DNA from: Marinobacter koreensis
GTDB lineage: Bacteria; Pseudomonadota; Gammaproteobacteria; Pseudomonadales; Oleiphilaceae
Reading direction: 5' to 3'
Length of the DNA: 64,000 nucleotides
NCBI RefSeq assembly: GCF_023156285.1
Contig: NZ_JAKZAJ010000004.1
Location: 124,001-188,000 of the forward strand
In this document: in pieces, positions 35,528 to 45,750 of the stretch
Numbering within the stretch: position 1 is the stretch's first letter
Layout of the letters: each line of letters starts with the position of its first letter
Notes under the pieces: model-generated
Told to the model about the DNA's origin: nothing
Database searches by the model: none
What the model saw: only the letters and a program-made list of their open reading frames with translations
Program-made: the position numbers and the translations under genes

Positions 35528-37372
35528 CTACACCGTAAACCGGGCCACCTGACTCCTCAGGCTTTCGGCCAGGCCCGCCAGTTCAGAACTGGCGCCGGAA
35601 ACCTGGCCGGTCGAGGTGGCCGTCCGGTCGCTGACGTCGCGGATCAGGGTGATGTTTTCATTGATTTCTTCGGCCACCGAGGTTTGCTGTTCCGCGGCCG
35701 TAGCAATCTGCTGGTTCAGCGAGCGAATACTCTCAACCGCCTGGGTGATGGTGCCAATGGCCTCGCCGGTGACATGCGCCGTGCTCAGGGTGTCTTCCGC
35801 CAATCTTGCCCCTGCCGCCATGACGGTAACGGTTTCTTCGGCACTGTTCACCAGTCGGTCAATCAGTTCTTCGATTTCCGACGCCGATTGCTGGGTACGT
35901 TGAGCCAGCGAACGGACCTCGTCCGCTACCACGGCGAAGCCCCGGCCCTGTTCACCGGCCCGGGCGGCTTCGATCGCGGCATTCAGCGCGAGCAGATTGG
36001 TCTGTTCCGCCACCGATTTGATCACATCCAGAACGGTACCGATGTTCCGGGTGTCCGATTGAAGGGCATGAAGGCGTTCCTGCACCTGGATCACCTGGGC
36101 GTTCAGCTCGGTCACTTTCGCCACCGTCTGCTCCACCGACTGCTCTCCGGCACCGGCTTTTTCGCTGGCGTCGGATGCGGCGTTTGAGGCGTCCTCGGCA
36201 TTGCGTGCCACTTCGCCCACGGTCGCCACCATTTCATTCATGGCTGTGGCGACCTGGTCGGTCTGCTCGCTCTGCTCAGTTACGCCGCGGTTGTTCTCGG
36301 CGGTGATCTGGGTCAGCTGGCTGGACGACGACGCAATGTCGTTGGCGTTCGCGTTGATCTGGTGAACCAGTCCCCGGAGGCTTTCGATCATGGTACCGAG
36401 GGCATTGAGCAGCTGCCCGGATTCGTCGGTCCGATCACTGCTCAGGTTGGCAGACAGGTCGCCACCGGCCACGCTTTTCGCCGCCGCCACCGCCGCACGG
36501 ATCGGTCGCACAATGCCGCGGGTAAGCATGACGGACAGCACGATGCCGATCACAATGGCAACGAGTGTGGCAATGGCAATCGCAATGATCGCCTGCCGTT
36601 GCTGGCTCTCCATCCGCGCCACCTGCTGCTTCTGCAGGTCGGCGGAGGCAGCCATGCTCTGTTTGGCCACGGTTTCCATGGTCTGGTTCAGTTCGTCGGT
36701 CTTGCTGATCAGCGCTGCCGCCGCGTGAAAGGCGTCGGCGTAGTTATTGAACAGCTCCTTCGCCTGTTTTTTCTCATCGTCACTGAGCGTGGAGGACCGG
36801 ATGGAAGCGAGGCTCCGTTCCAGCCGCTGATCGAACTGGTCAATGGAGTCGGCCTCCCGGGTAATCAGATAGTTCCGTTCTTCCCGCTGCATCTGTTTGA
36901 ACATGGCATTGGCAAGGTAAAGCCGGGTCTCATTGTTCATCTGGGCTTCCAGAACCCGGCCCTGCATAGTGAGGTTGTCCCGCGCGGTTTCGGTCTCCGC
37001 CTGGATATCGACCACCTGCTGCAGGAGCTTTCCGAAACGTAGCGCTCCGGCGCTGATCTGTGCCGGAAGTTCGCTGTTGTTCCCGGTCAGTGCCCCGGCC
37101 TGATCCGACGCCTGCTTCAGCAGCTTTGTAGCCGCCTCTGCGTAGGCCGGATCGTTTTCCAGCAGGAAATTCTTCTCTTCGTTTCTGGCCTGGAGGAGCA
37201 CCGAATTGATCTGGCTGGTCCTGGCCACATTATTGGCACTGGTCCCGTACTGATCCAGTGCCCGGATGCCGATCAGGCCGGTACTGACCGTCAGGACAAT
37301 GAGCAGGGTGAAACCGATGGCGAGTTTCTTGCCAATGGTGAAGGGGGTGAATACGCGGGGAAGCGACGGCAT
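35528..37372 (-). CDS. Methyl-accepting chemotaxis protein with HBM-type sensor
   Basis: 614 residues: membrane helix (about 15-37), a long all-helical periplasmic domain (about 40-275) of the HBM type (E-E-K-N-F-L-L and R-E-E-R-N-Y-L repeats), a second helix (about 272-292), HAMP, and a signalling domain with the conserved hairpin [23 protein letters not shown] receptors of Pseudomonas detect organic acids. Its place next to a TRAP transporter and acyl-CoA genes suggests taxis toward a related carboxylate, which is inference. Confidence 0.92.
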   Translation of the reverse strand: MPSLPRVFTPFTIGKKLAIGFTLLIVLTVSTGLIGIRALDQYGTSANNVARTSQINSVLLQARNEEKNFLLENDPAYAEAATKLLKQASDQAGALTGNNSELPAQISAGALRFGKLLQQVVDIQAETETARDNLTMQGRVLEAQMNNETRLYLANAMFKQMQREERNYLITREADSIDQFDQRLERSLASIRSSTLSDDEKKQAKELFNNYADAFHAAAALISKTDELNQTMETVAKQSMAASADLQKQQVARMESQQRQAIIAIAIATLVAIVIGIVLSVMLTRGIVRPIRAAVAAAKSVAGGDLSANLSSDRTDESGQLLNALGTMIESLRGLVHQINANANDIASSSSQLTQITAENNRGVTEQSEQTDQVATAMNEMVATVGEVARNAEDASNAASDASEKAGAGEQSVEQTVAKVTELNAQVIQVQERLHALQSDTRNIGTVLDVIKSVAEQTNLLALNAAIEAARAGEQGRGFAVVADEVRSLAQRTQQSASEIEELIDRLVNSAEETVTVMAAGARLAEDTLSTAHVTGEAIGTITQAVESIRSLNQQIATAAEQQTSVAEEINENITLIRDVSDRTATSTGQVSGASSELAGLAESLRSQVARFTV

Positions 37373-37446
37373 AGCTGCAACCTCTGAATTGTTATTGTCA
37401 TGAGGAAGATCGGGGAGCGACCGTCAGGCGCTCCCCGGTTGAACAC

Positions 37447-38757
37447 TCAGAAAAACACGCCTGGCAACCAAGTAGCGATTTCCGGAAACGCCATGATGAT
37501 GCCGATGGCGACAATCTCGATCAGCACGAATGGAATCACCGACGTGTAGATATCCTTCATGGTGATGCCCGGTGGCACCACACCTTTCAGATAGAACAGG
37601 TTGAAGCCGAAGGGCGGCGTCATATATCCGATTTCCATGTTGATCACGAACAGGATGCCGAACCAGACCGGATCGAAGCCCAGGGACTTCACGATGGGCA
37701 TGAACACCGGGAGGGTGATCAGCATGATGCCCACCGGATCCAGCACCATGGCCAGGAAGAAAACGATGACCATCATCGCAATGATGATGCCCCAGGCGCC
37801 CCCGGGAATACCCTGCATCAGGCCTTCGATCAGGTCCTGGGCCCCCATGCTCTGGTAGGCCGCACTGAAGGCATGGGCGGCGAACAGGATCCACATGATC
37901 ATGCCCGTGAGCTTGAACGTGCGGATGGCCGCTTCCTGCATGATCGACCACTTGAACTGCCGGTAGACCGCAGCGGAAATCAGTGCACCAAGGACACCCA
38001 TCGCGGCGGCTTCGGTCGGCGTGGTGATGCCCCCGATGATGGAGCCGAGAACCATGACTACCACACCGATGGGCAGCAGGACGGCGCGCAGGGCCCGGAA
38101 TTTCTCGCCCCAGGTGCCACGCTCCTCTTTGGGAAGCGCGGGTGCCAGATGTGGCTGCAGATGGGCGCGGACCAGCACGTAAATGGCGGTAAGCACCATC
38201 AGCAGGACGCCTGGCATAATGCCGGCGGCAAACATCTGGCCCACCGAGACGCCGGTGATCAGCGCGTACAGGATCATCAGGATGCTGGGCGGAATCAGGA
38301 TGCCCCAGCCACCGCCGGTATTGATGACGCCGAGGGCCATTTTCCGGTCGTAGCCCCGCTCCAGCATGGAGGGCAGGGCGATGGTGCCCATAGCCACCAC
38401 GGCGGCGCCACTGATGCCCACCATGGCGGCAAACACGGCGCAGATAGCCAGGGTGCCCAGTGCCAACCCGCCACGAATGCCGCCGAACCAGAGGTGCATC
38501 ATGCGGTAGAGATCTTTCGCGACGCCGGTCCGTTCGAGCACCATGGCCATGAACACAAACAGGGGAATGGCCACCAGGGTAAAGCTGCCCATGGTGCCCC
38601 AGATCTGGGAAGCGACCATGAAGAAGGAGTCAAAGCCCCAGGTGAAGTAAAGGAATACGACGGAAACCCCACCGAGTACAAACGCCAGCGGCAGGCCGAG
38701 TAGCAGGAAAAACAGCAGCGACCCGAAAAACAGGAGGGTCAGTAGTTCGATGCTCAC
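37447..38757 (-). CDS. dctM: TRAP transporter large permease (DctM)
   Basis: 436 residues with about twelve membrane helices and the DctM signature (A-A-M-V-G-I-S-G-A-A-V-V-A-M-G-T and I-N-T-G-G-G-W-G-I-L-I-P-P-S). It is the main transport subunit of a sodium-coupled TRAP system. GTG at 38757 overlaps the dctQ stop (GTGA), so the two are coupled. The neighbourhood suggests an organic acid substrate. Confidence 0.94.
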   Translation of the reverse strand: MSIELLTLLFFGSLLFFLLLGLPLAFVLGGVSVVFLYFTWGFDSFFMVASQIWGTMGSFTLVAIPLFVFMAMVLERTGVAKDLYRMMHLWFGGIRGGLALGTLAICAVFAAMVGISGAAVVAMGTIALPSMLERGYDRKMALGVINTGGGWGILIPPSILMILYALITGVSVGQMFAAGIMPGVLLMVLTAIYVLVRAHLQPHLAPALPKEERGTWGEKFRALRAVLLPIGVVVMVLGSIIGGITTPTEAAAMGVLGALISAAVYRQFKWSIMQEAAIRTFKLTGMIMWILFAAHAFSAAYQSMGAQDLIEGLMQGIPGGAWGIIIAMMVIVFFLAMVLDPVGIMLITLPVFMPIVKSLGFDPVWFGILFVINMEIGYMTPPFGFNLFYLKGVVPPGITMKDIYTSVIPFVLIEIVAIGIIMAFPEIATWLPGVFF

Positions 38758-39302
38758 AGGTACTCTTCCTCTTCTTCGGCTTGCTCGGAGGGACGGTAAT
38801 AATCCAGGTTGAAGGCGATGGCGATGTCTTCAAGCAGTTTCACCAGTCCCTGAAGGACCAGCAGACCCGTGCCAACGGGGATCGCCAGCTTTACCGGCCA
38901 GATCGGCGGGTTCCAGGCGGAAAACGAGGTTTCCCAGCTGGACATGGAGTCGCGGGCCATGTCGATGCCGAACCAGAGCAGGGCCAGGGTAAAGATAAAG
39001 AAGACCACCGAGGTGATGATGTCGAGAAACGCCCGCTTTCTCGGTGCCAGGTGACTGTGGATCAGATCGACGTTCACGTGTCCCCGGTGGGCCATGATGT
39101 AGCCACCGGACATGACGGCATAGACGCCGAACAGTAACTGGGTCAGCTCGTTGGTCCAGACCGTTGGCGAGTTGAACAGATAGCGGAATCCCACTTCCAG
39201 AAGCAGGAACGCAAACATTACGAACACCAGCAGGGCGATCCAGCGCCCGACGAAGTCGTTCAAGCGTGTGATTCCCTTCATGAAGGCTGACAGCACACCC
39301 AT
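38754..39302 (-). CDS. dctQ: TRAP transporter small permease (DctQ)
   Basis: 182 residues with four membrane helices and the conserved pattern (F-L-L-L-E-V-G-F-R-Y-L, then G-G-Y-I-M-A-H-R-G-H-V-N-V-D-L). It scaffolds DctM. ATG at 39302 has a GGAG site. It is the second gene of dctPQM, 76 bases after dctP. The C-terminus is strongly acidic. Confidence 0.92.
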   Translation of the reverse strand: MGVLSAFMKGITRLNDFVGRWIALLVFVMFAFLLLEVGFRYLFNSPTVWTNELTQLLFGVYAVMSGGYIMAHRGHVNVDLIHSHLAPRKRAFLDIITSVVFFIFTLALLWFGIDMARDSMSSWETSFSAWNPPIWPVKLAIPVGTGLLVLQGLVKLLEDIAIAFNLDYYRPSEQAEEEEEYL

Positions 39303-39378
39303 GGCACGCTCCGGAATGATTGGTCTTTAACGGGAAACGGCCAGGGAGAATCCCCGGCCGTGTTTCAGAAATAATGTC

Positions 39379-40425
39379 TTACAGGTAACCGAGGTTGCCC
39401 AGGAATTCTTTCAGCATACCCAGAGCCTTCTTGGCCTCTTCGCTACGCTTGCCTTCCTCGTCCCACATGCCCTGGGCCGTCTTGACCAGCTTGGCCTGGA
39501 CGTCATCCGGGAGCGTGTTGATCTGGACGCCCTGCTCGGCAATGGCTTTCGCCAGAGTCACCCGTTCCTTGTACTGGTACTCGTTGGTGCGTACCCAGAA
39601 CTGCTCGTCGAGCGCCTGCTTGACGATCTTCTGCATGTCTTCCGGCAGCTTGTCGAGGGCCTTCTGGCTGACGATGATGACGTCGGTGCCCGCGATGTTC
39701 AGGGCCGGCTTCACGTGGTACTTGGCCACTTCGTACAGGCCCATGCTGTACGCGCCCTGGGCTGCACCCCAGTGGGCCCCGTCAACAATACCGGAATCCA
39801 GAGCGGAGTAGAGTTCGCTGCCCGGAATATAGGAAGCGGCGGCACCGGCTTCGGTCAGGAAGGTCTGCAGAGCGCCGGAGGAGCGGATCTTCAGGCTGGT
39901 GAAATCGTCCCAGCTCTTGATCGGCTTCTTGACGACCATCTCGGTGGGATAAACCTTGTCGGTCGCCCAGTAGACGCCGTACTTGGCGGCTTCGTCGCGC
40001 AGCATCTGCTCGAAGCCCATGTTCTGGTGGAAGTAGGCCGCTTCCCAGACGTGACGGAAGGCGAACGGCAGGCCGGAGGCAATGCCGGCGAGGGTCATCT
40101 TGTCCTGGGCGTAGGACGGGGAAATGGTGCCCATTTCCAGGATGCCGCGGCTGACCGCGTCAAAGGTGTCCTTGGCCTTGAACAGGGCGCCCGCTTCGAA
40201 CAGCTGGAGTTTCAGGCGGCCATCGGTCCGCTCTTCGATGACGCGTTTCAGGCGACCAAGGCTGTCGGTGTAGGAGCTGCTGGAACCGGGCCAGTGGGAC
40301 TGCACCTTCCAGGTAACGGTTTCCTGGGCACTGGCAGGAACGGCGGACAGGCTAGCGGATACCCCAAGGGTCATTGCCGAAGCAAAGACAAAGAACTTCC
40401 TTCGAGTCAGAGAGAACAGGTTCAT
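39379..40425 (-). CDS. dctP: TRAP transporter substrate-binding protein (DctP) with Tat-like signal
   Basis: 348 residues of the DctP fold. The signal peptide contains a twin-arginine motif (T-R-R-K-F-F-V, residues 7-13) before the hydrophobic stretch, ending A-S-A, so export may be by Tat. The specificity-related arginine region L-K-I-R-S-S-G-A-L-Q is present at about 173-182; substrate not predictable, a monocarboxylate or similar acid is usual. It is the first gene of dctPQM, and its promoter region contains a 10-bp inverted repeat shared with the divergent enoyl-CoA hydratase. Confidence 0.93.
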   Translation of the reverse strand: MNLFSLTRRKFFVFASAMTLGVSASLSAVPASAQETVTWKVQSHWPGSSSSYTDSLGRLKRVIEERTDGRLKLQLFEAGALFKAKDTFDAVSRGILEMGTISPSYAQDKMTLAGIASGLPFAFRHVWEAAYFHQNMGFEQMLRDEAAKYGVYWATDKVYPTEMVVKKPIKSWDDFTSLKIRSSGALQTFLTEAGAAASYIPGSELYSALDSGIVDGAHWGAAQGAYSMGLYEVAKYHVKPALNIAGTDVIIVSQKALDKLPEDMQKIVKQALDEQFWVRTNEYQYKERVTLAKAIAEQGVQINTLPDDVQAKLVKTAQGMWDEEGKRSEEAKKALGMLKEFLGNLGYL

Positions 40426-40475
40426 GACTGGACCTCATTCGTTGTTGTAGTGGTTGTTGGAACTGCTTTATATTT

Positions 40476-40510
40476 CACTGTGCAGAATTCATAACTGCAT
40501 AGTGAATTGG
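40476..40510. promoter_or_regulatory. Operator-like inverted repeat between dctP and enoyl-CoA hydratase
   Basis: CACTGTGCAG (40476-40485), 9-base spacer, CTGCATAGTG (40495-40504), one mismatch. It sits in the divergent promoter region and probably binds a dimeric regulator. Its right half, extended to ACTGCATAGTGAATTG, is close to the sequence ACCGCATAGCAGAATTG upstream of the acyl-CoA dehydrogenase operon at about 60573, which suggests a common regulator. Confidence 0.6.
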
Positions 40511-40594
40511 TATTCTTGGAATCTAACACATGCACCGGCTTTTGCAATAGGATGTTTGCCGACAATTATCAGAATAGCCCATAGGAGCGGAGTC

Positions 40595-41335
40595 ATGATC
40601 AATACTCACCGGCACGAAGGGTATGTCCACCTCGTTATCAGTCGCCCGGAGAAGAAAAACGCCCTGACCAGGGACATGTACGAATCGTTGGGGCACGCCG
40701 TAGAGGAGGCCGCAGCCGATGAGAGCATCCACGCGATCCTGATCTCCGGCGAGGGTGATGTGTTTACCGCGGGTAACGACCTGGATGACTTCCGGGCCCG
40801 GGCGACGGATGCCAATCCGAGACCCTCTTCGGGATTGGCGTTTATCGAAGTGCTGATGAACTGTGACACGCCGGTACTGGCAGCGGTGGAAGGCCTGGCG
40901 ATCGGTATCGGGACCACCATGCTGCTGCATTGTGACGCCGTGATTGCCGGCCGCTCCGCGAAATTCAAAACCGCATTTATCGATCTCGGCCTGGTACCGG
41001 AGGCCGCGTCCACCGTGACCATGCCCTTGCATCTGGGGGCACGAAAAGCGGCGGAACTTCTGCTCCTGGGGGAGGTGTTCGACGGCGAGCGGGCCAGTGA
41101 GTGCGGTCTGATTACCCGGGCCGTCGACGATGGCCAGGCCCTGGCCGAAGCCGGTCGCCTCGCTGCGAATCTGGCCACCAAGCCCCGTGAGGCGCTCAGG
41201 GCCAGTAAACGCCTGATGCGGGCGCCCTGGCAGGAATCCATTCAGGCAGCGCTGGAGCGCGAGCGCGCGGTGTTTGCCGAGCGCCTGCGCTCGGACGACT
41301 GCCAGAGTGCGCTTGCTGCGATGCAGCGCCGTTAA
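40595..41335 (+). CDS. Enoyl-CoA hydratase/isomerase (crotonase) family protein
   Basis: 246 residues of the crotonase fold. Oxyanion-hole regions are visible at F-T-A-G-N-D-L-D-D-F (about 58-67) and A-I-G-I-G-T-T-M-L (about 104-112), and the P-E-A-A-S-T segment lies where a catalytic Glu is expected. It hydrates or isomerises enoyl-CoA. ATG at 40595 with AGGAG (40583-40587). Its stop overlaps the stop of the convergent CoA ligase by a few bases. Confidence 0.9.
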   Translation: MINTHRHEGYVHLVISRPEKKNALTRDMYESLGHAVEEAAADESIHAILISGEGDVFTAGNDLDDFRARATDANPRPSSGLAFIEVLMNCDTPVLAAVEGLAIGIGTTMLLHCDAVIAGRSAKFKTAFIDLGLVPEAASTVTMPLHLGARKAAELLLLGEVFDGERASECGLITRAVDDGQALAEAGRLAANLATKPREALRASKRLMRAPWQESIQAALERERAVFAERLRSDDCQSALAAMQRR

Positions 41336-42924
41336 GAATTGGGCGCTTCCCAGTAAGGCGCTCTCAACTCTCGCTTGAGTACCTTGCCGATGGTGGAGCG
41401 GGGCAGTTCATCGCGGAACTCGACGGCCGCCAGTCGCTGGGTCTTGCCCAGGCGCTGGTTGGCCCAGTCCAGCAGGTCTGCCTCGGTTTCCCCGCTTCCG
41501 GCCTTTCGGACTACGAGCGCCAGGGGTGTTTCGCCCCAACGGTCGCTGGGAATGCCAATTACGGCGACGTCGGCCACAGCCGGATGGCCCAGGAGCACGT
41601 TTTCCAGATCCACCGCGTAGATGTTGAATCCGCCCGAGATGATCATGTCCTTGCGCCGGTCCAGAATGTAGATGAAACCCTCTTCGTCGATGCGCCCCAT
41701 GTCGCCGCTGCGATAGAAGACCTCACCGTCCGGGCTGGTCCAGAGCATCTCGGCGGTCTGCTCCGGCCGGTTAACATAGCCCCGCATCATCGAAATGGCC
41801 CGACCAACGATCTCTCCGATCTCTCCCCGCGGCAGTTCTCGGCCGTCCTCATCGATCACCCGGACCTCGGCGCCTTCGGTGGGGACCCCGACCGAATCCC
41901 ATTTATCCGGATGGGCGGCGCAATCCAGGCTGGTGGAAATGCCGCCCTCGGTCAGCCCGTAGACTTCCCGGATATTGCCGGGCCAGCGACGCATGGCTTC
42001 GGCGATCACGTCGGCCCGCAGCGGTGCGCTGGTACAGAGTTTCAGTTCGAAGCTGGACAGATCGAACCGGTCGAAATCCGGCACCGCCAGGATTCGCTGG
42101 TACTGGACCGGCACCAGCATGGCGTGGGTGACCCTGTGCTGTTCCGCGAGTTCCAGGAATCGATGGGCGTCGAACCTGGCCATCAGTACCAGGGTGCCGC
42201 CATTGAAGAGTGTCGGCAGAACGGAAACCAGCGTGGTATTGGAATACAGCGGAGTCGAAACCAGGTTGATCGCGTGGTCGTCCAGTCCGAAACGGGCCAT
42301 GCGAACCATCTGCCGTTGCCGGAACCGGTAGTCGTGGAGAATGCCTTTTGGGGTGCCCGTCGTGCCGGAGCTGTAGATGATGTTGAAGGCATCGTCGAGC
42401 GACACCGCCGCAGGGTTGGCGTCGTCGCTGACGGTTCCGAGCCATTCCGGCAGGGATAATTCTGTTTCCATGGTGTCCAGCCCGATCATCTGCTCCGCTG
42501 GCAGATCCAGGCTGTCGCGGAATTCCTGCCAGAGGTCCAGATTCTTGCGTGAGACGAACAGGAAGCGGGCACCGCAGTCGCGGATCATCAGCGTCAGGGC
42601 CTCGGCGCTGGCCATGCCCGACAACGGCACCATGCAGCCGCCAGCCACCAGGGTTCCGAGATACAGCGATAGGTATTCACGGGTATTTTCCGAGAGGCCT
42701 GCCACGCAATCGCCGGTTTCCAGACCCGCGTCCCGGAGGCGGTTGGCAATCCGGTTGACCTGCTGCAACAGTTCCCGCCAGGTCACACTACCCCGCTCAT
42801 CAATCAGTGCCACCTTGTCGCCCTGCGTCTGCGAGTAGGCCTGAATGCGGTGGCCGATGGGATCCATGGTCTCGTCTGGCTGCACGGGCGCGTACACGGG
42901 CAGGTCATTTGTTGTCTTTTTCAT
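41332..42924 (-). CDS. AMP-forming acyl-CoA synthetase
   Basis: 530 residues of the ANL superfamily. The P-loop is Y-S-S-G-T-T-G-T-P-K-G, followed by Y-G-L-T-E-G-G, Y-R-S-G-D-M-G and the hinge D-R-R-K-D-M-I-I-S-G-G, with a C-terminal lysine in S-T-I-G-K-V-L-K. It activates a carboxylic acid to its CoA thioester, the entry step for the surrounding catabolic genes. ATG at 42924 gives M-K-K-T-T-N. Divergent from the SDR gene at 43069. Confidence 0.93.
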   Translation of the reverse strand: MKKTTNDLPVYAPVQPDETMDPIGHRIQAYSQTQGDKVALIDERGSVTWRELLQQVNRIANRLRDAGLETGDCVAGLSENTREYLSLYLGTLVAGGCMVPLSGMASAEALTLMIRDCGARFLFVSRKNLDLWQEFRDSLDLPAEQMIGLDTMETELSLPEWLGTVSDDANPAAVSLDDAFNIIYSSGTTGTPKGILHDYRFRQRQMVRMARFGLDDHAINLVSTPLYSNTTLVSVLPTLFNGGTLVLMARFDAHRFLELAEQHRVTHAMLVPVQYQRILAVPDFDRFDLSSFELKLCTSAPLRADVIAEAMRRWPGNIREVYGLTEGGISTSLDCAAHPDKWDSVGVPTEGAEVRVIDEDGRELPRGEIGEIVGRAISMMRGYVNRPEQTAEMLWTSPDGEVFYRSGDMGRIDEEGFIYILDRRKDMIISGGFNIYAVDLENVLLGHPAVADVAVIGIPSDRWGETPLALVVRKAGSGETEADLLDWANQRLGKTQRLAAVEFRDELPRSTIGKVLKRELRAPYWEAPNS

Positions 42925-43068
42925 TTTTATCTCTCTCGACACTTTATAGTTTTGCTAGATGAAATTAACTTCCAAATATATTGACTCAAAACCGGAATGC
43001 GTGACAAATTATCGAAAAGACACAGCGTTGATCACAATAACAATGGCACAACAACGAGGAGTATCACC

Positions 43069-43863
43069 ATGGAGCGTTTCCATCAGCGAATAGCGCTAGT
43101 GACCGGAGCGGGCAGTGGTATCGGCCGGGCAACCGCCGTTCGCCTGGCCCGTGAAGGAGCGGCCGTGGTGATAGTGGATGTCTCCGAGCCGGGATTGCTG
43201 GAAACCGAAAGCCTGATGCCCGAGGGTGCCCGCTATCTTCGCCGTCAGGTCGACGTCTCCGACGAAAAACAGGTCCAGGCACTGGTGGCAGAAACCCTGA
43301 AGACCTATGGGAAGCTGGATGTGCTGTGCAACATCGCCGGCATTGCCAGCGTTTCCGGCGCCCATCCGGCGATCACCGAAAACGACCGCGACGAATGGGA
43401 GAAGGTGCTGTCGGTAAACCTGATCGGCACCATGCTGTTCATCAAGCACGCGGCGCCGCACATGCAATCGCGCAAGCTCGGGGCCATCGTGAACGTTGCC
43501 TCGGTTGCCGGTATTCGCTCCGGTGCGGGCGGCAATGCCTATAGTGCCTCCAAAGCCGGAGTGATCAACCTGACGAAGACGTCGGCCTGTGATCTGGGCG
43601 GCGATAATGTCCGGGTGAATGCGGTCTGCCCGGGGCTGGTGGAAACCGGCATGACCCGGGCCGTGTTTGATTATGCCCGTGCCCACGAAAAGGCCCACAA
43701 ACTCGGCTCCCGGTGTGAACTGCGCCGTTATGGCGCGCCGGAGGAAATCGCCGCGGCCATTCTTTTCCTCGCGAGCGATGATGCCAGCTACATTACAGGG
43801 CAGGCCCTGCCGGTGGACGGCGGCAACACGGCCTCCCTTAACCTGCCAGGAATGAAAGTCTGA
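43069..43863 (+). CDS. Short-chain dehydrogenase/reductase
   Basis: 264 residues, classical SDR. The cofactor motif is T-G-A-G-S-G-I-G (about 12-19), with C-N-I-A-G and the catalytic Y-S-A-S-K. Asp at the end of the second strand (V-I-V-D-V) favours NAD(H). It is a likely 3-hydroxyacyl-CoA or hydroxy-acid dehydrogenase. ATG at 43069 follows GAGGAG (43056-43061). Its stop overlaps the start of the thioesterase (TGATG), so these are one transcript. Confidence 0.92.
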   Translation: MERFHQRIALVTGAGSGIGRATAVRLAREGAAVVIVDVSEPGLLETESLMPEGARYLRRQVDVSDEKQVQALVAETLKTYGKLDVLCNIAGIASVSGAHPAITENDRDEWEKVLSVNLIGTMLFIKHAAPHMQSRKLGAIVNVASVAGIRSGAGGNAYSASKAGVINLTKTSACDLGGDNVRVNAVCPGLVETGMTRAVFDYARAHEKAHKLGSRCELRRYGAPEEIAAAILFLASDDASYITGQALPVDGGNTASLNLPGMKV

Positions 43864-44303
43864 TGAGTCTGGATAACCCCCACATTAGCGGCGGCGATGA
43901 CCTGCCCGGATTCCACAACCTGCTGGGCTACCGCCAGGTGTCATGGGAAGAAAGTGAAGCGGTCATTGCCCTGGACCTGCAGCCGAAACACCTGAACCTT
44001 GGCGGCGTCATCCATGGTGGCGTGTTGACGTCATTGCTGGACATCGCCATGGCCGAAGCGGGCACATACTGCCCCTATCCCGGGCGGATGCGCAAGGCCA
44101 TCACCCTGTCGCTGACCACCACGTTTACCGGGCAATGTTCCGGCGGGATGATCCGGGTCACCGGTCGCAAACGCGCGGGCGGAACTCGCATTTTCAACAG
44201 TACCGGCGAGGTCCATGACGAGCAGGGCAACCTGCTGGCCATTGCCGAAGGTACCTTCCGTATACGCTCGGGCAGCGAGAAGCCGGAGGGCGTGCCGATC
44301 TGA
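43863..44303 (+). CDS. PaaI-type hotdog-fold thioesterase
   Basis: 146 residues. The hotdog signature [19 protein letters not shown] (about 45-63) holds the H-G-G motif and catalytic Asp of PaaI thioesterases. It probably releases CoA from dead-end or toxic thioesters. It is translationally coupled to the preceding SDR and lies 76 bases before the ACAD11-like gene. Confidence 0.9.
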   Translation: MSLDNPHISGGDDLPGFHNLLGYRQVSWEESEAVIALDLQPKHLNLGGVIHGGVLTSLLDIAMAEAGTYCPYPGRMRKAITLSLTTTFTGQCSGGMIRVTGRKRAGGTRIFNSTGEVHDEQGNLLAIAEGTFRIRSGSEKPEGVPI

Positions 44304-44379
44304 CGGTCGGCCGAAAACGATCATTGACTGCTGCGATGCTGCGGCAGGACGAAGGACAACACAACAAGAGGACGCGGAC

Positions 44380-45582
44380 ATGTTCGAGCTGTCAGAGAAG
44401 GCCAGGAAGCTCCAGGCCGAGCTAAACGACTTCATGGATGCCTACATCTATCCGAATGAAGAGAAGCATCACCAGCAGATCGAGGAAGCGGAAAACCGCT
44501 GGGCGCCGGTGCCCATTATTGAAGAGCTCAAGGTGAAGGCGAAGGCGGCCGGACTGTGGAACCTGTTTCTTCCGGAGAGTGAGTTTGGCGCGGGCCTGAC
44601 CAATTTCGAATACGCGCATCTGTGCGAAATCATGGGCCGCTCCGAGATGGCGCCCGAGGTGTTCAACTGCTCCGCGCCGGATACCGGCAACATGGAGACC
44701 ATTGCCCGCTACGGTAATGAAGAGCAGCAGGAACAGTGGCTCAAGCCGCTGCTGGCCGGCGAGATCCGGTCGTGCTTTTCCATGACCGAGCCGGAAGTTG
44801 CGTCGTCCGATGCTACCAATATTGCCTGTGAGATCCGTCGCGAGGGCGACGAGTATGTGATCAATGGTCGCAAATGGTGGTCCTCCGGTGCCATGACCAC
44901 CACGTCCAAGATCGCCATCGTGATGGGCAAGACCGATCCGAACGCGCCCAAGCACCAGCAGCAGTCTATGATCCTGGTGCCGCTGGATACCCCGGGCGTG
45001 AAGATGATCCGCCCGCTGACGGTATTCGGTTATGACCACGCGCCGCATGGTCACGCCGAGATCGAGTACAACAACGTCCGGGTGCCGGCGAGCAACATTC
45101 TGCTTGGCGAAGGCCGTGGTTTCGAAATCGCCCAGGGCCGCCTTGGGCCGGGGCGTATCCATCACTGCATGCGTACCATCGGCGTGGCCGAGCGCGCCCT
45201 GGAGTCCATGTGCAAGCGCGCCAATGCCCGCGAAGCCTTTGGTCGGCCACTGTCCGAGTTCGATTCCATCCGTAAGGACATCGCCCGCAGCCGGATCGAG
45301 ATCGAGCAGGCCCGTCTGATGACGCTGAAGGCCGCGCACATGATGGACACCGTGGGTAACAAGGTGGCCCGTCAGGAAATTGCGATGATCAAGGTGATTG
45401 CGCCAAGCATGGCGCTGAAGGTCATCGACCGTGCCATTCAGGTTCACGGCGGTGCCGGCGTCAGCCAGGACACTTTCCTGGCCGGTGCCTGGGCCAAGGT
45501 CCGTACCCTGCGCCTGGCCGATGGCCCGGATGAGGTGCATCTGGACAGTGTCGCCAAGCTGGAGCTTCGGCAGTACCGCTAA
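44380..45582 (+). CDS. ACAD11-like acyl-CoA dehydrogenase
   Basis: 400 residues, full-length FAD-dependent acyl-CoA dehydrogenase fold. It carries segments recalled from the C-terminal domain of ACAD10/11: [38 protein letters not shown], and A-D-G-P-D-E-V-H near the end, where Asp appears to stand in place of the usual catalytic Glu. In ACAD10/11 and the related LvaC of Pseudomonas putida this domain acts on 4-phosphoacyl-CoA. The matching phosphotransferase is encoded two genes downstream. ATG at 44380; the earlier frame is not coding. Confidence 0.9.
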   Translation: MFELSEKARKLQAELNDFMDAYIYPNEEKHHQQIEEAENRWAPVPIIEELKVKAKAAGLWNLFLPESEFGAGLTNFEYAHLCEIMGRSEMAPEVFNCSAPDTGNMETIARYGNEEQQEQWLKPLLAGEIRSCFSMTEPEVASSDATNIACEIRREGDEYVINGRKWWSSGAMTTTSKIAIVMGKTDPNAPKHQQQSMILVPLDTPGVKMIRPLTVFGYDHAPHGHAEIEYNNVRVPASNILLGEGRGFEIAQGRLGPGRIHHCMRTIGVAERALESMCKRANAREAFGRPLSEFDSIRKDIARSRIEIEQARLMTLKAAHMMDTVGNKVARQEIAMIKVIAPSMALKVIDRAIQVHGGAGVSQDTFLAGAWAKVRTLRLADGPDEVHLDSVAKLELRQYR

Positions 45583-45614
45583 CGCCAAAACCGATAACCG
45601 ACACCTCGGGGGTG

Positions 45615-45720
45615 GCGGGCGAGGCGATGTCCTTCCGGGGCACGCCGTGAATACGTCCCTGTAGGCTTGAGCAGAACATCCCTGTTCTGCACAGCCCCGG
45701 AAGGACACCGCCCCGCCCGC
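45615..45720. repeat. Large intergenic hairpin element, copy A
   Basis: Imperfect inverted repeat with 27-base arms (45615-45641 and 45694-45720, two mismatches) enclosing 52 bases. The enclosed part has its own perfect hairpin GCAGAACA (45671-45678) / TGTTCTGC (45683-45690). The arms share the core of copy B after the next gene (CCGGAAGGA then ACACC, then C-rich). It resembles dispersed extragenic palindromes that I recall from related genomes. Confidence 0.75.
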
Positions 45721-45750
45721 TTTCCGGGGTTTGTGCATGAGGATCGAAGA

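Noticed and set aside
37447..40425. Assigning the TRAP system to C4-dicarboxylates because of the dct names
   Set aside because: The gene symbols only name subunits; substrate cannot be read from the sequence and the neighbours point to other acids.
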